Below, in pieces: positions 33,855-45,700 of a DNA stretch of 64,000 bases. The number at the start of each line of letters is the position of its first letter. The stretch's first letter is position 1. The DNA is from UBA8437 sp964646205 (GTDB taxonomy: Bacteria > Planctomycetota > Planctomycetia > Planctomycetales > Planctomycetaceae): positions 1-64,000 of the forward strand of contig CAZYAZ010000020.1 of NCBI GenBank assembly GCA_964646205.1. Direction: 5' to 3'. Under the pieces are notes generated by a model. That model ran no database searches. It was not told where the DNA came from and worked only from the letters and a program-made list of their open reading frames with translations. The position numbers were made by a program, and so were the translations under genes.

Positions 33855-36083
33855 CTAGGCCGACGTGCTGTACTGTGTGCCAACGCCTCCCGGCTTCTTC
33901 GGATCACGACGTTCCGAGACAATCTCTTCCTGCAGTTTCGCCGGCACCCGTCGGTAGCAGTCCAGTTCCATCGTGAAGGTGGCCTGGCCCTGCGAGAGAC
34001 TGCGGAGGTCCGTGGCGTACCCGAAGGTTTCCGAGAGAGGCACCTGGGCACAGATCGTGCAGATCTCGCCTTCCATATCCGAGGACAACACCATCCCGCG
34101 GCGGCTGTTCAGGTCGCCGGTGACCGCTCCCTGGAAATCGCGAGGGCACTCGATCTCGATGTTCATGATCGGTTCGAGCAACACTGGCTTCATCTTCCGG
34201 AAATGCTCGCGGAAACACGCGGCGGCGGCCGTCTGAAATGCCTTGTCGCTACTGTCAACCTCGTGGTACGAGCCGTCATCAAGTTCAACACGCACGCCGA
34301 TTACCGGGTAACGCGCCACCGGCCCCTTCTCCAGGCAACCCCGGAAACCCTTTTCGATCGACGGGATGTACTGTCGGGGAATTCGGCCGCCGACGATGTT
34401 GTCCTCGAATTCGAACGGCTCATCATCCGTGCCGTCAAAGACATCGAGTCGTCCGACGATGTGCGCGAACTGACCGGCACCACCAGTCTGCTTCTTGTGG
34501 CGATAGTTGAATTCGGCAGCACGGGTCGGCGCTTCACGGTAAGCCACCTGTGGCGCCCCTGACTCGACCACGACCTTGTACTCGCGCCGGATCCGCTCCA
34601 GGTACACCTCCAGGTGCAATTCTCCCATTCCCTTGATCACGACCTCGTTGGTCTCCGGATCGGTCGCCACGCGGAACGTGGGATCCTCGCGACGGAACCT
34701 CTGCAGTGCCTGGGTCAGGCGGTCCTCGTCGAGGCGATCCTGGGGCCGGACGGCCACGCCGATGACCGGCTCGGGCACGAACATTCCCTCCAGCGTGCAG
34801 AAATCGCGAACCGATGCGTAGGTGTCCCCACTGTTCGCCTCAATTCCCATCACCGCCACAATGTCACCAGCCTCGGCACGTTCCACCTCTTCACGGTTCT
34901 CGGCATGCATCCGGTAGATGCGACTGAAGCGTTCCTTGCGCCGCGTCCGCTGGTTGTAGTAGGTTCCACCCCGCTCGAGCGTCCCCTGGTAAATCCGTGT
35001 GAAGGTCAGTTGGCCAAACGCGTCATCGACAATCTTGAAAGTCATCGCCACCAGTGTCGCCGAGGGATCCGGCTGCAACTGAATCTCGTTCTGGTCCTGG
35101 TCTTGTTCCTGGCCCGTCTCGACGATTTCTTCGGAACCCGAATCCAGTTCTCCCTCCGGCTGGTCGGTCTCATCGGCCGCGTCAGCCTCGTCGGCCTGGC
35201 CGCTTGCTGAGGATTGATTCGACGCGAAGGCGGTGGTCTCGCAGTCACTGGGCGAGGGCAGGTAACCAACGACCGCATCCAGCAGGGGCTGGACACCCTT
35301 GTTGCGATAGGCAGATCCGAGAAAGACCGGCGCGATGGCCAGATCGATCGTGGCCCGCCGGACGACCTGGTGAATTATTTCCTCGCTGATGTCCTGGTCT
35401 TCCAGGCACAACTCCATCAACTCGTCATCAAACATCGCGAGTTGTTCCAGCATCTCCTCTCGAGCCACCGCAGCCTCGTCCTGCATCGACTCGGGTATCG
35501 CCTCGCGTCGCAGTTCCTCACCGTTGTTGCCGTCGAAGTACACCGACTGCATCGTGACCAGGTCGACCACTCCCTCGAGGTCATCACCCAGGCCGATCGG
35601 CAACTGCATCAACACCGCCGTCACTCCCAGTCGTGCCCGCACCTCCTCGCAGACCCGAACGGGGTCGGCACCGGTTCGGTCGAGCTTGTTGATAAAAATC
35701 ACGCGGGGCACACCGTACCGCTTGATCTGCCGATCGACGGTCAGCGACTGCGACTGAACGCCGCCAACGCCACACAGCACCAGCACGGCCCCGTCCAGCA
35801 CCCTCAGGCTGCGTTCCACCTCGACGGTAAAATCAACGTGGCCGGGAGTGTCGATCAGGTTGATCTGGTGGTCCCCCCAGTCGACACAGGTCGCGGCACT
35901 GGTGATCGTGATACCACGTTCCTGCTCAAGATCCATGTGGTCCATCGTCGCACCACCACCATCATGGACCTCTTCCATCCGGTGCAGTCGCCCGGCGTAG
36001 AACAGGATCCGCTCGCTGAGCGTGGTCTTGCCCGAATCGATATGAGCCGAAATACCAATGTTGCGAAGATTCTCAATACTCAT
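33855..36083 (-). CDS. fusA: Elongation factor G (spd/mitochondrial EFG1-like type)
   Basis: 742 residues from the ATG at 36083. The G domain has AHIDSGKT at 13-20 (P loop), RGITI at 56-60, DTPGH at 78-82 and NKLD at 132-135. Domains II-V follow to a C-terminus lacking obvious truncation. The sequence SIENLRNIGISAHIDSGKTTLSERILFYAGR resembles mitochondrial EFG1 and the spdEFG group more than canonical FusA, which has AHIDAGKT. Between domains I and II (about 287-336) there is an unusually long linker rich in Asp, Glu and Gln. EF-G drives ribosomal translocation or recycling. It is not in a str operon here (no rpsL, rpsG or tuf nearby), consistent with a secondary EF-G. Confidence 0.9.
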   Translation of the reverse strand: MSIENLRNIGISAHIDSGKTTLSERILFYAGRLHRMEEVHDGGGATMDHMDLEQERGITITSAATCVDWGDHQINLIDTPGHVDFTVEVERSLRVLDGAVLVLCGVGGVQSQSLTVDRQIKRYGVPRVIFINKLDRTGADPVRVCEEVRARLGVTAVLMQLPIGLGDDLEGVVDLVTMQSVYFDGNNGEELRREAIPESMQDEAAVAREEMLEQLAMFDDELMELCLEDQDISEEIIHQVVRRATIDLAIAPVFLGSAYRNKGVQPLLDAVVGYLPSPSDCETTAFASNQSSASGQADEADAADETDQPEGELDSGSEEIVETGQEQDQDQNEIQLQPDPSATLVAMTFKIVDDAFGQLTFTRIYQGTLERGGTYYNQRTRRKERFSRIYRMHAENREEVERAEAGDIVAVMGIEANSGDTYASVRDFCTLEGMFVPEPVIGVAVRPQDRLDEDRLTQALQRFRREDPTFRVATDPETNEVVIKGMGELHLEVYLERIRREYKVVVESGAPQVAYREAPTRAAEFNYRHKKQTGGAGQFAHIVGRLDVFDGTDDEPFEFEDNIVGGRIPRQYIPSIEKGFRGCLEKGPVARYPVIGVRVELDDGSYHEVDSSDKAFQTAAAACFREHFRKMKPVLLEPIMNIEIECPRDFQGAVTGDLNSRRGMVLSSDMEGEICTICAQVPLSETFGYATDLRSLSQGQATFTMELDCYRRVPAKLQEEIVSERRDPKKPGGVGTQYSTSA

Positions 36084-36269
36084 CACGTCACTCTGGTTCT
36101 ACTTGGATCAGCCACGGGGCTGGCGGGAATCGATCAGTGGTTCGTCTCTGGTGTCGTTACAACTCTCAAAATCACTCAGAACAGTGTCACTTCGTCTGGC
36201 GGGAACAGTGGTGGATTCACACGGGAAACACCGCGAACCCGGACCTGAACCCGTCGGGGTATCTCAGAA

Positions 36270-36402
36270 GACCTCAACACCGCAGGAGGCAAAGCCTCTT
36301 GGGAAGCGGCGGAGGTCAGGACACGATTGCGTGTCGCGGCCTCAGCGGAAATAGCGTGATCATAGCAAGTCAACCGATGGAGTTATTCGGATCACCATCG
36401 GT
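36270..36402. ncRNA. Densely structured non-coding stretch, possible RNA or EF-G leader
   Basis: Three perfect hairpins lie in 133 bases. The first has nested stems: 36270-36275 with 36312-36317 (6 bp), 36280-36283 with 36306-36309 (4 bp), and 36286-36290 with 36294-36298 (5 bp, AAA loop). The second pairs 36320-36325 with 36330-36335 (6 bp, ATTG tetraloop). The third pairs 36373-36380 with 36395-36402 (8 bp, 14-base loop). No supported reading frame crosses it. It lies 187-319 bases upstream of the EF-G start and 254 upstream of the PSD1 gene, so it could be a leader of either or a separate RNA. I recognise no known RNA family, and strand is undecided. Confidence 0.35.
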
Positions 36403-36655
36403 CTGTCTCGGCGTTTGGCCGTGGCAGAGATGAGAAGAATCCGCAACTGAGATGCCCGAACACGCCTCCGCAAACAGCGAAAACAACGTCCGAACTCAAA
36501 AGCAAGCGATCCTATATAGGGGATGGGCGAGCTCGAGGAAAGGGGACCGGGACCTCAAACCCAAGGAATCCGTCTCACCAATTCGCTATGATAGGTGTTT
36601 TCCGATGTTTTCGGGCTTCTTCACTCACTCAACACCATCACCAGGGACACCCCGG
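36403..36655. other. Intergenic region ahead of the PSD1 gene
   Basis: About 250 bases with no supportable gene; upstream in-frame starts for PSD1 exist but encode sequence with no signal peptide. TATGAT at 36587-36592 could be a -10 element, without a convincing -35. A short AT-rich palindrome (CCTATATAGG) lies near 36512. Confidence 0.4.
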
Positions 36656-39643
36656 ATGAACTCCATCCGCTACGCCTTCACCGTTCTTGCCGGCCTGCTG
36701 ATCGCCACGACCGCTCACGCCGCCGACAAACCAACCGCCAACCGCCAGGGGCTGGATTTCTTTGAATCCAAGATCCGACCGGTGCTGGTCCGCCACTGCT
36801 ACCAGTGCCATTCGGCCAAGGCCGCCGCGACCAAGATGCTCAAGGGAGGACTCCAGGTCGACACACGATCGGGTATCCGCAAGGGGGGTGAGACGGGACC
36901 GGCGGTGGTGCCGGGTCAGCCGAAAAAGAGCCTGCTGGTGGCCGCACTGAAGCACGATGGGATCCAGATGCCTCCCAAGGCGAAACTGCCGGCATCAATC
37001 GTCGCCGATTTCGAAAAGTGGATTCAACTGGGGGCACCCGACCCACGAGACGGCAAAGCGGTGGCCACGCAGGTCATCGACGTCGAGGCCGGAAAAACAC
37101 ACTGGTCGTTCCAGCCGCTGGCCCAGGTCAAGCCGCCCGCAATTGCCAATGGAAAAGCAGTTCGAAACGACATCGACCGGTTCATCCGTGCCGCGCAACA
37201 GGCCAAGGGACTCACGCCCAACCCCCGGGCCACTCCGGCGATTTTGTTGCGTCGTCTGCATTTCGACATGATTGGTCTGCCACCGACGGCAGACGACCAG
37301 TCAAGATTTCTGGCCGAGGCCGAAAAGAACTTCGAATCGGCCTGGTCGACCGAGATCACCCGGCTGTTGGCCAGCAAGCACTACGGTGAACGCTGGGGCC
37401 GTCACTGGCTGGACCTGGTCCGATTTGCCGAGAGCAATGGCTACGCCTTCGACAAGGACCGGGCCAACGCCTACCAGTACCGCGACTTCGTCATCCGCGC
37501 GCTCAACCAGGACATGCCCTACGACCAGTTCGTCCGCCTGCAGATCGCCGGAGACCTGCTGGCACAGACCAATGCGAAGACAACCCCAGAAGCCCACACG
37601 GCGCTCAATTCTGTCGCCGCCACCGGGTTCCTCGTCGCGGGCCCCTTCACCACCCAGCAGACCCAGAAGGAACGCGAACGCAGCCGCTATGAACAACTTG
37701 ACGACATCGTGCAGACACTCGGCACCAGCCTGCTGGGCCTGACTGTCGGTTGTGCACGCTGCCACAGCCACAAGTACGATCCGCTGCCACAAAGCGACTA
37801 CTACCGTTTCGTGAGTTGTTTCAAGGAGGTCGGCTTTGGTGACACCAGCCTGAACCTCAGTCCCGAGACCTTCGCGGCCGCCACATCCAAGTACAACGCC
37901 AGCCTGAAACCATTGACCGATGCCGTGACGGCCTGGGACAAGGATCGCCTGCCAGGCCGGTTTGCCGACTGGCTGTCCCGGCGTCCCTCGACACCACCAA
38001 CTCCCTCGTTTGGTCACTGGCACCACGCCGGCCCCTTCCCGGCCGCCGATTTCAACAAGGCCTACGACACAGCTGTCGGCCCCGAGACCCAGTTGAAGTC
38101 GGGAGTCAACCTCGGCACATCCTTCCTCAAGGGAACCGTCTCCTGGCAGGTCCAGCCCACCTGGACTGATGGCAAGATCCACAACACGCTCACCGGCAAC
38201 AACGCGGCCAACTACCTGGTCCGCGTCATCGAATCACCCTCGGCCCTGCCCGTGGAATTCGCTTTCGGAGGCGACGACGCCATCAAGGCATTCCTCAACG
38301 GCGCGATGATTCTCAACAAGAAGACCATGGGTGGTGTCAAAGCCGACCAGCACAAGGTCAAGGCCACGCTGGTCGCCGGCCGCAATGAACTGGTGATCAA
38401 GGTCGTCAACGCTGGTGGCCCGTCGGGATTCTTCTTCCGCATGATCGGGGGACAGGTGCCCAAGGATGTCATCGCGGCCTGGTCGATTCCCTCCACCAAG
38501 TGGAATGCCAAGCAAAAGACGGCCGTCCGCAACTGGTACCGCACGACCGACGAGGAATGGATCCCGCTGAATGACGCCGTGGTGGCCCACCGCAAGACCC
38601 AGCCCAAGCCGCAGATGACGCCCGTCTACTCGGCCAGGGTCAAGGGCACCAGCTACCAGTTCGGTGGTGACACCTTCAAGGTCTACTTCCTGGCCCGCGG
38701 CAACGCCGACAACAAGCAGGGAGAGGCACCCGCCGGATTCCTGCGTGTCCTGATCAATGGCAAGGCCGACGGCCAGCACTGGCTCAACGGCACCGACAAG
38801 AAGTCGCCGGTCAAGTCACGAGTGGCTGCGGCGGGCTGGTTGACCGACACCGACAACGGGGCCGGTCACCTGCTGGCACGGGTGATCGTCAACCGCATCT
38901 GGCAGTACCACTTCGGTCGCGGGCTGGTCACCACGCCCAGCGACTTCGGCACGCGGGGAGAACGACCGACTCATCCCGGATTGCTCGATTGGCTCGCCGG
39001 AGAATTGATCCGCGGCGGCTGGAAACTGAAGCCGCTTCACCGGCTGATCCTGGCCAGCCACACCTGGATGCAAGCCAACGGTCGTACGGCGAATGCCGAG
39101 AAAATCGATCCCGACAACCGACTGTGGTGGCGACGTGGAGCGAAACGGCTCGAGGCCGAACTGATCCGCGACACGCTGCTGGAAGTCAGTGGACGTCTGA
39201 AACGCGACTCCTACGGCAAGGGATCGCTCGACCAAAAGTCCAACCGACGGAGCATCTACCTGACCGTCAAGCGGGGCCAGTTGATCCCGATCCTGCAACT
39301 CTTCGATGCCCCCGACGCGATGCAGGGAGTGGGGAAACGCAGCGAGAGCACCGTGGCTCCCCAGGCCCTGGCAATGCTCAATTCTCCCTTCATCCGAGAA
39401 CTCTCGGGCAACTTCGCCAAGCGAGTGCGACCCGATGCCAAGACAACGATCGAGCAGGCCGTGACCTCCGCCTACCGGTTGGCGTTGGCCCGGACACCCA
39501 ATTCGAACGAAAAAGAATCCATGGTTGCCTTCATCAAGTCGCAAGCCGCCTCACGCAAGGGACAGGCGAACGCCGAAGAACTGGCCATCCGTGATTTTTG
39601 TCAACTGCTCTTCTGCAGCAATGAATTCGTCTACGTCGACTGA
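36656..39643 (+). CDS. PSD1/DUF1553 planctomycete cytochrome-like protein, first copy
   Basis: 995 residues from the ATG at 36656, preceded by AGGGA and starting a signal peptide (AFTVLAGLLIATTAHAA). CYQCH at 48-52 is a c-type heme motif in the PSCyt1 domain, followed by DTRSGIRKGGETGPAVVPG and a DUF1549 (PSCyt2) region with RRLHFDMIGLPPT and HWLDLVRFAES. The middle has a beta-rich insert with FAFGGDDAIKAFLNG. The C-terminal DUF1553 (PSD1) shows LARVIVNRIWQYHFGRGLV and ILASHTWMQ. It is followed after 58 bases by a DUF1501 gene, the standard planctomycete pair. The role is unproved; export and heme binding are likely. Confidence 0.9.
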   Translation: MNSIRYAFTVLAGLLIATTAHAADKPTANRQGLDFFESKIRPVLVRHCYQCHSAKAAATKMLKGGLQVDTRSGIRKGGETGPAVVPGQPKKSLLVAALKHDGIQMPPKAKLPASIVADFEKWIQLGAPDPRDGKAVATQVIDVEAGKTHWSFQPLAQVKPPAIANGKAVRNDIDRFIRAAQQAKGLTPNPRATPAILLRRLHFDMIGLPPTADDQSRFLAEAEKNFESAWSTEITRLLASKHYGERWGRHWLDLVRFAESNGYAFDKDRANAYQYRDFVIRALNQDMPYDQFVRLQIAGDLLAQTNAKTTPEAHTALNSVAATGFLVAGPFTTQQTQKERERSRYEQLDDIVQTLGTSLLGLTVGCARCHSHKYDPLPQSDYYRFVSCFKEVGFGDTSLNLSPETFAAATSKYNASLKPLTDAVTAWDKDRLPGRFADWLSRRPSTPPTPSFGHWHHAGPFPAADFNKAYDTAVGPETQLKSGVNLGTSFLKGTVSWQVQPTWTDGKIHNTLTGNNAANYLVRVIESPSALPVEFAFGGDDAIKAFLNGAMILNKKTMGGVKADQHKVKATLVAGRNELVIKVVNAGGPSGFFFRMIGGQVPKDVIAAWSIPSTKWNAKQKTAVRNWYRTTDEEWIPLNDAVVAHRKTQPKPQMTPVYSARVKGTSYQFGGDTFKVYFLARGNADNKQGEAPAGFLRVLINGKADGQHWLNGTDKKSPVKSRVAAAGWLTDTDNGAGHLLARVIVNRIWQYHFGRGLVTTPSDFGTRGERPTHPGLLDWLAGELIRGGWKLKPLHRLILASHTWMQANGRTANAEKIDPDNRLWWRRGAKRLEAELIRDTLLEVSGRLKRDSYGKGSLDQKSNRRSIYLTVKRGQLIPILQLFDAPDAMQGVGKRSESTVAPQALAMLNSPFIRELSGNFAKRVRPDAKTTIEQAVTSAYRLALARTPNSNEKESMVAFIKSQAASRKGQANAEELAIRDFCQLLFCSNEFVYVD

Positions 39644-39701
39644 GTGACCCAACGCGACTGAACCACGACCTGTTCCCACGCGGAGCACAAGGACTCTCAC
39701 C

Positions 39702-41150
<1,449 letters not shown>

Positions 41151-41196
41151 TCGTTCGCCGGCAGCGAAACCAACCCCGGCCAATCACGCCGGCGAC

Positions 41197-42648
41197 CTAG
41201 CCGAGCAGTTCCGGAACCACCCGGCCGTGAACGTCGGTCAGCCGCATGTCGCGGCTCGAGAAGCGATAGGTCAGCTGCTTGTGGTCCATTCCCATCAGGT
41301 GCAACATCGTCGCGTGCAGGTCGTAAACCTCGACCTTGTCCTGGACCGCGTGGTATCCGAACTCGTCGGTCGCCCCGTGAACGTGGCCGGCCCGTGAGCC
41401 ACCGCCGGCCATCCAGATCGTGAAGCCAAACGGGTTGTGATCGCGACCGTTGTTGCCCTGGGCAAAGGGTGTCCGCCCGAACTCACCACACCACACGATC
41501 AGCGTGTCGTCGAGCAGGCCTCGCTGCTTGAGGTCTCGGATCAGTCCGGCCACAGGACGATCGATCGCTCGTGAATTCTTGGTGTGGCCGTCGACCAGCC
41601 CGCCATGCTGATCCCAGCGATCACCGTTGCCACCCGTGCAGGTCAACTCGATGAACCGCACGCCCCGTTCGACCATCCGCCGCGCCACCAGGCACAACTG
41701 GCCGTACTTGCGGGTATTGGCAAACGAATCGTCCAGGCCGTAAAGCGATTGTGTGGCCTTGGACTCGTCGGAGAGGTTCATCAAATCGGGCACCGCCATC
41801 TGCATCCGCGCCGCCAGTTCGTAATTGGCAATCGCACTCTCGACCTGGTCCACCCGGCCGAGTCTCCCCAGCAGGTTCTTGTCCAGTCGCTTCATCAGCG
41901 CCAGCTTGGCCGACTGCAGTCCCGGCTTGGACTCGCGGGGCGTGATGTTGGCCACCGGGCTGTTGCCCGGCTGAAACACCGAACCCTGGAACGCCGCTGG
42001 CAGAAAACCGCTCCCAAAGCAGTCCAGGCCACCCGAGGGAATCAGGCCGCCATTGAGCACGACATAGGCCGGCAGGTCCTGGCACTCGCTGCCCAGGCCG
42101 TAGGCCACCCAGGCACCATGAGCCGGACGGCCCTGCAACCCGGTTCCGGTGTGCAGGAAAAAATTCGCGTTGGTGTGTTCCGAGAACGGGGCAACCATCG
42201 AACGCACCACGCAGAGATCATCGGCGCAGTGTTCACCGATCGTCGGGAACAACGCGCTGACGGGCAGCCCCGACTCGCCATAACGCTTGAATGCCCACGG
42301 CGATTTCAAGACCTTTCCGATGTTGTTGAACTGCGTCGGCTCGACCTTGAACACCCGGTGTGGATCCTGGCCGTTGTACTTGGCGAGCGCCGGCTTGGGA
42401 TCAAAGGTGTCGACCTGCGAGGGACCCCCATCCATGTAGAGAAAGATGACCCGCTTGGCCTTCGCCGCGTGGTGTGTCGACCTGGGCTGCAGGGACCTGG
42501 TGCCACCGGAATCCGCGGCCGAAGCCGCCGGGGACAGGTCACCGGCAAGCATCGTCGCCAGGGCCACACCGCCAAAGCCGTGAGTCGCCTGCAACAGCAT
42601 CTCCCGACGGGTCGTCGGTCGAGGCAGGTAATGGTGGCAGTGGGTCAT
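41197..42648 (-). CDS. DUF1501 domain protein paired with PSD1 (second pair)
   Basis: 483 residues, ATG at 42648. TTRREMLLQATHGFGGVALATML near residues 12-34 is a Tat-like signal. VIFLYMDGGPSQVDTFDPKP, VVRSMVAPFSEHTNANFF, LIVWCGEFGRTPFAQGNNGRDHNP and FTIWMAGGGSRAG mark the domain. The C-terminal region aligns closely with the 39702-41150 protein. It lies 52 bases downstream of its own PSD1 gene and its stop is only 46 bases from the stop of the other DUF1501 gene. The product is probably exported; its reaction is unknown. Confidence 0.92.
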   Translation of the reverse strand: MTHCHHYLPRPTTRREMLLQATHGFGGVALATMLAGDLSPAASAADSGGTRSLQPRSTHHAAKAKRVIFLYMDGGPSQVDTFDPKPALAKYNGQDPHRVFKVEPTQFNNIGKVLKSPWAFKRYGESGLPVSALFPTIGEHCADDLCVVRSMVAPFSEHTNANFFLHTGTGLQGRPAHGAWVAYGLGSECQDLPAYVVLNGGLIPSGGLDCFGSGFLPAAFQGSVFQPGNSPVANITPRESKPGLQSAKLALMKRLDKNLLGRLGRVDQVESAIANYELAARMQMAVPDLMNLSDESKATQSLYGLDDSFANTRKYGQLCLVARRMVERGVRFIELTCTGGNGDRWDQHGGLVDGHTKNSRAIDRPVAGLIRDLKQRGLLDDTLIVWCGEFGRTPFAQGNNGRDHNPFGFTIWMAGGGSRAGHVHGATDEFGYHAVQDKVEVYDLHATMLHLMGMDHKQLTYRFSSRDMRLTDVHGRVVPELLG

Positions 42649-42700
42649 CGTTACGGATCTCCGGTGTCACTCGCGATCGTGTTGGGACCGACGACTGATT

Positions 42701-45700
42701 TCAGTTGATATAGATGAATTCCTTGGCATTGAACATCACATGACACAGGTCGCTCCACGGCCGGACATCCATCGGTCCCTGCTGGTCGGGCAACCCATAC
42801 CGGCGACCCTGCTCGACCAGGAACCCACTCGCCGCTGCCCGTTCCTCGTCGGACGGACGACGACCAAACGCCTGGCGGTACATCGACTCGATCCGCCTCC
42901 CGGTGTCGAGTTTCTTCTCGGCAAGCAGTCGCTTGGCCCAGAGGCCGGCCTGGTTCACCACGAACGGATCGTTCATCAGGATCAGGGCCTGGGCCGGCAC
43001 GTTGGATCTTGTCCGGCGGCCGACCGTCGAGAACGGCTGTGGAGTGTCGAAGGCCAGCATCATCGACGAGAGAAAATTGCGACGGACACCGATATAGATC
43101 GTCCGCCGGCCGTTTCCATCCATCGGGCCGCTCTTGGGTCGACCTCGACCGATCATGTGCGGCGAGAGATAAACCGGCACACTCTTGCCGAGATACGTCC
43201 GATCGAGCCGCCCGGAAACACTCAGCATCGCGTCCCGGATCGCCTCGCCCTGCAGCCGACGGACCCGCATGCTGTGCAGCCAGGTGTTGGTCGGATCGGC
43301 CGCAACCGCCTCGGGCGACGGCCGGCTCGACATGCGATAGGTCCTGGAGAGCACCAGCCGACGGATCATCGTCTTGATCGACCACCGCTCGCGACTGAAA
43401 CGATCGGCCAGCCAGTCCAGCAATTCCGGGTGAGAGGGCGGTTGGCCCTGGATTCCAAAGTTGTCGACCGTCGGCACCAGGCCACGTCCAAACAGGTGGT
43501 GCCAGATGCGATTGACCATCACGCGGGCCACCAGGGGATTGCGACCGCGAACCAGTTCCACCGCCAGCGACAAACGCCCGCTACCTGGATCGGTCACCTT
43601 GACCGGCTGGCCTCCCAGCGCCTCGAGCATCCGCCGGGGAACTTCCTTGCCCCGCTGGTGCGGATTGCCTCGCACGAACAGATTCTGATTGACCGCCGAG
43701 CCATCCCACATGGCCATCGCCAGCCGGGATGTTTTCTTCACCGTCCCGACCAGTCGTTTTTCCTGGGCCAGGATCGGACCGGATGCCTGCGCCACCCGCG
43801 CGGCACTGGCTTGCGGATCGGCCACCAGCAACGGCGTGTGGCCGACGAGCCATTCGAGCACCACGGCCTGGGCCGGGGCATCGTTGGGTGTTGTATTTCT
43901 CGACCAGGCCAACGCTGTCTCCAACAACGTGGTGGTGGCCTTGGCGGCTGCCTCCAGCGTGCCGGCCTGCTTGGCGTCGAGCCGGGTGGCCAGGGCTGCG
44001 ACCGCATCGCCGGCGAACGGGTCTCCGGGAGCCTTGTCACTTTCCACCACCATGAACAACTGCAGCGGCTTGTCGCCCCGGCTCGAAAACTCAACGTGGA
44101 CCCTGTGGCCGGCAAATCGTGACAGGTCTTGTCGGACCCAACGCGGCCGGTTGTTGCCGGCGTCCCAGTTCATGACGGTCTGGCCATGCAGCGGCCCGTG
44201 AAGCAGGCGGTGTGAATTGACCGAGGCAAAGGCATGACCGGGGCCGGAGACCAGGTACCACAACCGACCCGTCTTCAGTTCGAATGTCGGAGTGCGAATC
44301 GTCCGACCGGCCCGCATCCAGGCCGACAGCTTGCCGTTCTCGTTCTCGCTCCCATTGGCAACAGCCAGCCCCGAAAAGGCACGGTCCCAGGCGGCGCCTC
44401 CCCGGGTGAACACCTGTCCGACCGGCCGCGCGGCATCCGCCGTCGTCACCAGGTCCCCCGGTTCAACCGGGCCGGTGCGAAACGAGGAACCATCCTGCCG
44501 CCACCGACGCCCCTCGAGGCGAGAAAAATCGACCAGGAGCCGGGCACCAGCCAGCGCCCGGGCACCGGCCGCCTGGCGATTCGCCCAACTCTTTCGCAGC
44601 GGATCCAGCACCGCCGACACGTCGTCTTCCGACGGCTGACCCGGCAAACGACACAACCGGGCCCAGGCGTGCAGAGGGTCCTCGGGAGACTTCTCGGCCG
44701 CCACCAGGTGCGAGATGACTCGCCCGAGTCGTTCCACTCCGAGCTTGCGAGCGTTGGCTGCGGCCACACGAGCAGCCCCATCCTCGGGCTTGCCCGATGC
44801 GATCACGTCGCGTGCCGACAGGAGATAGGCCGGAAAATCCTTCAGGCCCGGGCCGACTTCCCCGGAGATGGTCGCGTACAACTTTCGACGGGCGTCCCGT
44901 CGCAACTCGGCCAAACGCTTGGCAACCTCGCGGTTGTGATCGATCGTCTCGTACCGAACCAGCCGGAACCCGCTGCTCTTGAGGAATCCTGAGAGCGCGT
45001 AGTAGTCCTTTTGCGAAATCGCGTCGAACTTGTGGTCGTGACACCTCGCACACCCAACCGTCAGTGCCAGGAAGGTCTTGCTGAAGACGTCGACCATGTT
45101 GTCGTGTCGATCGGCCTCATCCTGTCTCACATCGACCGGGGAATGGCACCAGTCTCCCATGTGCCAGAACCCGGTACCCAGCACCGACTCGTTGGCCCCC
45201 GTCACCGGGTGACGTCGTGGACGCGGCAAGAGATCGCCCGCGACGTGCTCGACCAAAAACAGGTCATAGGCCACGTCGTCATTGAGCGACCGGATCACGT
45301 AGTCCCGGTACTCCCACGCGTTGGGTGCCACGTAGTCGGACTCGTGACCTCGCGACTCGGCAAACCGCACCAGGTCCAGCCAGTGGCGAGCCCAGTGTTC
45401 CCCGAAACGCGTGCTGGCCAAAAGACGGTCAACGACCCGCTCGTGAGCCTTGTCGGTCCGGTCACCGAGGAAGGAATCCACCTCGGTCGCCGACGGCGGC
45501 ATGCCACTGAGATCGTAGGTCACCCGCCTCAGCCAGGTCGTCCGGTCCGCATCGGCGACGGGCGCCAGTTTCCGGGCCACCAGTTGTTTCAACACGAACT
45601 GGTCAACCGGCGATTGGGCCCATGACACCAGTTTCTCCGGCGTCCCCTTGGGCAGGGTCCGGCTCCCGGGCGTGTTGTCGACCTGGATCGGCTGCCAGGC

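Noticed and set aside
36505..36520. CCTATATAGG palindrome as an operator or att site
   Set aside because: A single 10-base palindrome with no second copy or linked regulator gene; too little to support a site.
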